From NCBI GenBank assembly GCA_963746255.1, contig CAVVAJ010000001.1, positions 992,001-1,056,000 on the forward strand: a DNA stretch of 64,000 bases, read 5' to 3'. Positions 60,142-64,000 of the stretch are shown here, in pieces. Each line of letters starts with the position of its first letter. Positions within the stretch are counted from its first letter, which is position 1. The position numbers were made by a program, and so were the translations under genes. The stretch is from DAOVXM01 sp963746255 (GTDB lineage: Bacteria; Chloroflexota; Anaerolineae; Anaerolineales; UBA4823). The notes below the pieces were generated by a model. That model made no database searches. It had not been told where the DNA came from and saw only the letters and a list, made by a program, of their open reading frames with translations.

Positions 60142-61380
60142 CTATGGGCGCGAAGGCGGTACAGTCGGTGCAGGATTGCTTGACCCGCCGGAGCCACCGG
60201 TTCCTCCAGCTCCCCCACTACTCGTAGTGGGTGTTACCAGTAAGGCAATTACCCAATCAGAGACGTCAATTACCAGATGCGCTTGGTCGGGTAGCCGGAA
60301 GCCATTAACTTCGACTACCCACTCATTGTTGATATACCGGGCGCTCTCAGGGCTGAAAATCAGAGAGATTTCCACAACTTGACCGGGCTTAATAACTACA
60401 TCTTCATACGGATAAGCCTGCTCAACCACGACGCCAGCGACTGTGATAATCGGCGCCAATAAGCGACCCGAGAGCAGAGAGTAGATATTCAACGTGAACC
60501 AATCGCAGCCGCTTGTACTTTGGATTGTCCATGTCACCTCTGGAGCAACAGGCAGCGTTCCCACCTCATAAGTATATCCAGGATCGGGGACTAGATCAGG
60601 TCCAGAAAGCAGTTCGTAGGTATAGGCCCGGATATCTGAGCAGTCATAAATCGATTGTAGGGAAAAAGCGGTAATCGTGGGCAGCGGAGTTGCACTTTGT
60701 ATGGGAGTCGGGGATGGGGCAAGAGTGCTCGTCGGTTCCGGGGTCATTGTGGGAGGAAGTAGGGTCTCTGTTGGGGTGGGAGTTGGCGGGCTGAATTCAG
60801 CTGCGGAGGCCAACTGCTCGCTGCCATCGCCTGGATCCCGGCCTGGTCCAAAGAAAATGAAATACCCGACGATACAGCTTATTATTATCCCAATCAGGGC
60901 TACGGCTGAGATGTAAATCCACCAGGCCGGTTTTCCAGCTGGTTCATCGATCTCCTCATTCACGAACCCAGCCGAACGCATCTGCTGCCAGGGCTCAATA
61001 TCCCCATTGATGTCATCATCTTGAATAACCACCTGCTTGAATTGTTCCACGTCCGAGTCAGTCTCACGGTTGAAGAACGGCATGCTGATTGCTGACGAGC
61101 GTGTCCGCCATGGTTGTGAGAGCTCACCACGCAGTTCATTGGGCAGCGGTCCGTTCCAGGTTTTTGCGTAAATTTGGCAGTTCGTATGACCTCGGTTGAG
61201 GCAGTGTGATTGCTGGTATTGTTCGATGACGGAGTGAGGTGGGTCAGCCCGGTAGCAAAAATGGTTCGTTTGCGGCCAGGCAAAATGGGTGTGTGGATCA
61301 TCCTGCAAACCCAGGAATGGGCAAGCGGTTAATTGGCTTGCATCAAGTGATTGTAGACCGCCGTTGTCAAAGTTGCTCAT
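60142..61380 (-). CDS. Membrane protein with N-terminal four-cysteine domain and external Ig-like domain
   Basis: A 412-residue protein of unknown function. The N-terminal, presumably cytosolic part has four cysteines (20, 42, 60, 68) in the pattern ACPFLGLQDDPHTHFAWP, FCYRADPPH, HCLNRGHTNCQIY, a motif I have seen in several Chloroflexota proteins, perhaps a metal site. One membrane helix (WWIYISAVALIGIIISCIVG) lies near residue 155. A Pro/Thr-rich linker and a C-terminal beta domain with KPGQVVEISLIFSPES follow, similar to NBR1-like Ig domains. The Gly/Ser/Pro-rich end is low complexity. It may be a transmembrane signal or anchoring protein. Confidence 0.8.
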   Translation of the reverse strand: MSNFDNGGLQSLDASQLTACPFLGLQDDPHTHFAWPQTNHFCYRADPPHSVIEQYQQSHCLNRGHTNCQIYAKTWNGPLPNELRGELSQPWRTRSSAISMPFFNRETDSDVEQFKQVVIQDDDINGDIEPWQQMRSAGFVNEEIDEPAGKPAWWIYISAVALIGIIISCIVGYFIFFGPGRDPGDGSEQLASAAEFSPPTPTPTETLLPPTMTPEPTSTLAPSPTPIQSATPLPTITAFSLQSIYDCSDIRAYTYELLSGPDLVPDPGYTYEVGTLPVAPEVTWTIQSTSGCDWFTLNIYSLLSGRLLAPIITVAGVVVEQAYPYEDVVIKPGQVVEISLIFSPESARYINNEWVVEVNGFRLPDQAHLVIDVSDWVIALLVTPTTSSGGAGGTGGSGGSSNPAPTVPPSRP

Positions 61381-61654
61381 ACCAAATTTATCTGACCGGG
61401 CTTGCGGTCAATGCGCTACCGACAATTAAACCATTACTTAAGTACTACTCACGGATAAATTCAGTATACCATGGATGAATGGATGAACTACGGAAATTCG
61501 CAGTATTGTTAGCACAATAAGAAGGAAGATATCAATCAACCTGGAACGGAAATAATTTCACATCCCAACCACAGCGGTCACGATACTTGCTCGCTATGGA
61601 TATCCCTTGCCGTACATTCAAGATGCCGATAAAATATCTTCCAGAGAGGAGATT

Positions 61655-62512
61655 ATGGAAACAATACTAACAAACCAAGACACACGCGTAGTAATCAGCC
61701 CAACAAGCCCGTTTGTCATCATCGGTGAACGGATAAACCCAACCAGGCGAAAAAAGCTAGCCGCAGCGATGGCCACCGGAGATTTCAGCCTCGTCCAGCG
61801 GGATGCGCAGAATCAGGCTGCTGCAGGCGCCCAGGTGCTGGATGTCAATGCCGGCATCCCGGGTAGTGACGAACCGGCCCTGCTGCGGGCGGCCGTCGAA
61901 GCCGTGCTGTCGGTAACGAGCCAACCACTGTGTTTAGATTCAGCCAACCCAGCTGCCCTGCAGGCTGCTCTTGAGATCTACCCGGGCAAAGCCTTGATCA
62001 ACTCGACAACCGCCGAGCCAGACATGATGGCGCGCGTGTTCCCGTTGGCTCAGAAGTATGGTGCTGCAGTAATCGGTGTGATCACCGACGAAAACGGCAT
62101 TCCAGCCAGCGCTCAAGACCGTTTGGATGTCGCCCGCAAGCTGATTGCGGTTGCAGAGGATTATGGGATTCCCGCAGCAGACATCATTATCGACCCACTG
62201 GCTTTGACCGTGGGTGCGGACTTTAATGCCGGTCGGGTGACGCTTGATGCGGTGCGTCTGATCCAATCTGAGTTGGGGGTCAACATCAGCCTAGGTGCCA
62301 GCAATGTCTCCTTCGGGCTACCGGATCGCAAGATCGTAAATGTTGCTTACCTTGCCCTGGCAATTGCGAACGGACTCACCGCTGCCATTACCGATCCAAC
62401 AGTGCCGGAAATCCAAACCACATTACTCGCCTGCGACCTATTGCTCGGGAGAGATGAATATGCTATGAGCTGGATCAAGGCTTACCGTAAACGGAGCAAA
62501 GATGCCAGCTAA
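61655..62512 (+). CDS. Methyltetrahydrofolate:corrinoid methyltransferase-type protein
   Basis: A 285-residue pterin-binding TIM barrel (dihydropteroate synthase superfamily). The start is ATG 61655 behind AGAGGAG; 61607 is open but without a site. It shows VIIGERINPTRRKKLAAAM, NQAAAGAQVLDVNAGIPG, LCLDSANPAALQAAL and LGASNVSFGLPDRKI, the AcsE/MtgA pattern. It transfers a methyl group between tetrahydrofolate and a corrinoid protein such as that at 47.1 kb. In the Wood-Ljungdahl or demethylation routes the direction differs; the window does not decide it. Confidence 0.88.
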   Translation: METILTNQDTRVVISPTSPFVIIGERINPTRRKKLAAAMATGDFSLVQRDAQNQAAAGAQVLDVNAGIPGSDEPALLRAAVEAVLSVTSQPLCLDSANPAALQAALEIYPGKALINSTTAEPDMMARVFPLAQKYGAAVIGVITDENGIPASAQDRLDVARKLIAVAEDYGIPAADIIIDPLALTVGADFNAGRVTLDAVRLIQSELGVNISLGASNVSFGLPDRKIVNVAYLALAIANGLTAAITDPTVPEIQTTLLACDLLLGRDEYAMSWIKAYRKRSKDAS

Positions 62513-62545
62513 ACCGAGCAAACAAACAAGCTAAACGGAATATCA

Positions 62546-62590
62546 GCCCCGCGTAATATTGGTTCAAAATATCGTGGGGCATTTGTTTTC
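62546..62590 (+). terminator. Terminator of the methyltransferase gene
   Basis: GCCCCGCG (62546-62553) pairs with CGTGGGGC (62573-62580) with one wobble and inner AT pairs, followed by ATTTGTTTTC. It separates the gene from the enoyl-CoA hydratase gene. Confidence 0.65.
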
Positions 62591-62623
62591 TGACTGAAAT
62601 TCAAATGAACAAGGAGCATCATA

Positions 62624-63415
62624 ATGGTAGAAGCTGTAATAACCAAGCAAGACGGTGAACTGTTCGAAATCATCCTCAACCAACCCGCCAAGCGGAATGC
62701 GATCGACTGGGATACTTTTCCAGCCTTAGCAGCCGCGGTTGAAAGCGCCGAACGGGCTGTTGGTGTACGCGCCGTCCTGCTGACTGGTGCAGGCGCGGGT
62801 TTCTCTACAGGTATCGATCTGAATGCCTTAGCAAATATATCCAATCTTTTCGGAGAAAATTGGCAAGTGCGCATGCCATATATCATCGCGGAATTTCAAT
62901 CCGTGCTCAACAAGCTCGAACGGCTCAGCTTGCCAACCATCGCACTGCTGCGCGGCTATGCGCTCGGACTCGGGTTGGAAATCGCTCTGGCGTGTGATTT
63001 CCGCATCGCTGCAAGGCACACCAAGTTAGCACTGCCCGAATCCCGTCTAGGACTCATCCCGGACGTCGGTGGTACGACACGCCTGACGCGTTTGATCGGT
63101 CCAGCTCGGGCAAAGGAATACATCATGAGCGGGAAGCTCATCCCGCTGGATCAGGCGGAGGCTTGGGGATTAGTTAACCGGATAGTACCAACCCAGGACC
63201 TCCGCTCGTATGCACTGGAATTTATCGCTGAATTAAATTCCGCCGCACCTCGCGCAGTCAGTTATGCGAAGCGCGTGATAGATGATCTAGAAGACTTGCC
63301 GCGCGGTTTGCGACTTGAGATCTGGGCGCAGTCCCAGCTAATCCAAACCCAAGATTTCCGAACTGGATTGCAGAGCGCGCTGCACAAATCCACGCCACAC
63401 TGGCTGGGGAAATAG
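62624..63415 (+). CDS. Enoyl-CoA hydratase/isomerase family protein
   Basis: A 263-residue crotonase-fold protein. The oxyanion-hole motifs are GAGAGFSTGIDLNALA and LRGYALGLGLEIALACDFRI, and the second catalytic region is ALPESRLGLIPDVGGTTRLT with the Glu in place. The C-terminus LEIWAQSQLIQTQDF and KSTPHWLGK is usual for acyl-CoA hydratases. ACAAGGAGC precedes ATG 62624. The acyl-CoA substrate is not known; no other beta-oxidation gene is near. Confidence 0.9.
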   Translation: MVEAVITKQDGELFEIILNQPAKRNAIDWDTFPALAAAVESAERAVGVRAVLLTGAGAGFSTGIDLNALANISNLFGENWQVRMPYIIAEFQSVLNKLERLSLPTIALLRGYALGLGLEIALACDFRIAARHTKLALPESRLGLIPDVGGTTRLTRLIGPARAKEYIMSGKLIPLDQAEAWGLVNRIVPTQDLRSYALEFIAELNSAAPRAVSYAKRVIDDLEDLPRGLRLEIWAQSQLIQTQDFRTGLQSALHKSTPHWLGK

Positions 63416-63422
63416 CTGTTCC

Positions 63423-63536
63423 TAGCGTTCCGTCAATTGTGATTATTTAGGTAGAATAGATCGTGGACGGAACACTTTAAGCTTTGTGAAGGGTGTAATC
63501 ACCAGGTATCGAATGAGACTTTCATACTTGACAAAG
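63423..63536 (+). repeat. 115 bp intergenic repeat element, copy 2
   Basis: Second copy of the element at 14508-14622. GCGTTCCGTC (63425-63434) pairs with GACGGAACAC (63466-63475) with one G-T, and CTTTGTGAAG (63482-63491) pairs with CTTGACAAAG (63527-63536) with one mismatch. The central 22 bases are identical in both copies. It starts eight bases after the enoyl-CoA hydratase stop, in the same orientation as the gene, as in copy 1. The changes in each stem are only partly compensated. Confidence 0.8.
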
Positions 63537-63587
63537 GGCCTACGTGGCAATTATCCAAACCACTCATAAGCAACCAGGAGGACCGAG

Positions 63588-64000
63588 ATGCCCACCGAAT
63601 CTGCCAAACAAGCCTTAGAGCTGCTGCGCACCGGCAGCACTTTCCAGTGGTATGTCATCCCACTATTTGCGCTGGCAGTCTATGTCTATGCTGTAGAAAT
63701 CGAACGCCAGAACTGGGATAAGGTCTTCGCTGGTTTAGCTTTCTGGGGGATGGATTGGTTCAATGAGATCTGGAATGGTTTAGTCTTCCATTTCACCCAA
63801 TATGCACCGGTATGGGCGGCGCCAGGCAGCACGGCGTACTTGATCCTGATCGGATTGAATATCGAGATCGGCTTCATGTTCGCCATCGCAGGAGTGGCCT
63901 TCTCCAAAATGCTGCCACCCGACAAATCGCTCAAGATATTTGGCATCCCCAACCGGCTCCTATTTGCCCTGTTGGGATCGGCTTTTTGTGTATTTATCGA
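63588..64000 (+). CDS. Polytopic membrane protein of unknown function (3' partial)
   Basis: The frame is open to the right edge; 137 residues are visible from ATG 63588 behind AGGAGG. It begins MPTESAKQALELLRTGSTFQ and has hydrophobic segments at WYVIPLFALAVYVYAV, VFAGLAFWGMDWF, TAYLILIGLNIEIGFMFAIA and LLFALLGSAFCVFI, so four or more membrane helices. I do not recognise the family. It lies 50 bases after the second repeat copy. Confidence 0.75.
   Translation, partial: MPTESAKQALELLRTGSTFQWYVIPLFALAVYVYAVEIERQNWDKVFAGLAFWGMDWFNEIWNGLVFHFTQYAPVWAAPGSTAYLILIGLNIEIGFMFAIAGVAFSKMLPPDKSLKIFGIPNRLLFALLGSAFCVFI

Overview
The window is a 64 kb stretch of a bacterial chromosome of roughly even base composition with dense, mostly metabolic genes. 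The gene set points to an anaerobic or facultative Chloroflexota (Anaerolineae-like) bacterium. The evidence is small DUF2277-, DUF5679- and DUF6483-type proteins, a secreted DUF11-repeat protein ending in an FLPI-type tail, threonine/proline-rich linkers, a double-propeller sensor kinase, and corrinoid methyl-transfer genes. This placement is inference from gene style; no rRNA, tRNA or ribosomal protein gene is present to confirm it. I see no CRISPR array, insertion sequence or phage.

Layout. 0-1.3 kb: a PucR-type regulator cut by the left edge. 1.4-14.5 kb: a complete branched-chain amino-acid operon, ilvD-ilvB-ilvN-ilvC-leuA-(small unknown protein)-leuC-leuD-cimA-leuB-ilvE. It is preceded by a 36-residue Leu/Ile/Val-rich leader peptide and a terminator/antiterminator pair, which is a full attenuator. 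CimA supplies 2-oxobutyrate, so isoleucine can be made without threonine deaminase. pheA follows after a 115 bp element whose second copy lies at 63.4 kb. 15.7-26.8 kb: scattered single genes (acyltransferase, histidine ammonia-lyase, NUDIX hydrolase, aldolase, sugar epimerase, DUF11 secreted protein, GNAT, lone receiver domain).

26.9-36.1 kb (minus strand): an oligopeptide-type ABC uptake system (oppA, oppB, oppC, no ATPases), preceded upstream by a two-component system. Its sensor (14-blade propeller plus histidine kinase) is split by one in-frame TGA. 36.4 kb: an MscS channel. 37.9-44.9 kb (minus): a decayed oxidoreductase, an M24 peptidase, an SCP2-like protein, an enolase-superfamily enzyme, a TIM-barrel isomerase, a corrinoid-activating ASKHA/ferredoxin protein and a DUF1638 protein. 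With the corrinoid protein at 47.1 kb and the methyl-THF methyltransferase at 61.7 kb they suggest B12-dependent C1 transfer.

45-55.3 kb: aldo/keto reductase, HAD phosphatase, galT, then a pst phosphate uptake operon (pstS-pstC-pstA-pstB-phoU, minus) with a second, divergent pstB whose signature motif is altered, then a DegV protein. 55.6-59.1 kb (minus): DUF5679 protein, then a membrane redox module made of a nine-haem cytochrome c, a Tat-exported four-cluster ferredoxin and an NrfD-type quinone-interacting membrane subunit, without a catalytic subunit. 59.7-64 kb: a 77-residue small protein, a membrane protein with a four-cysteine N-terminal domain, the methyltransferase, an enoyl-CoA hydratase, the second repeat copy, and a membrane protein cut by the right edge.
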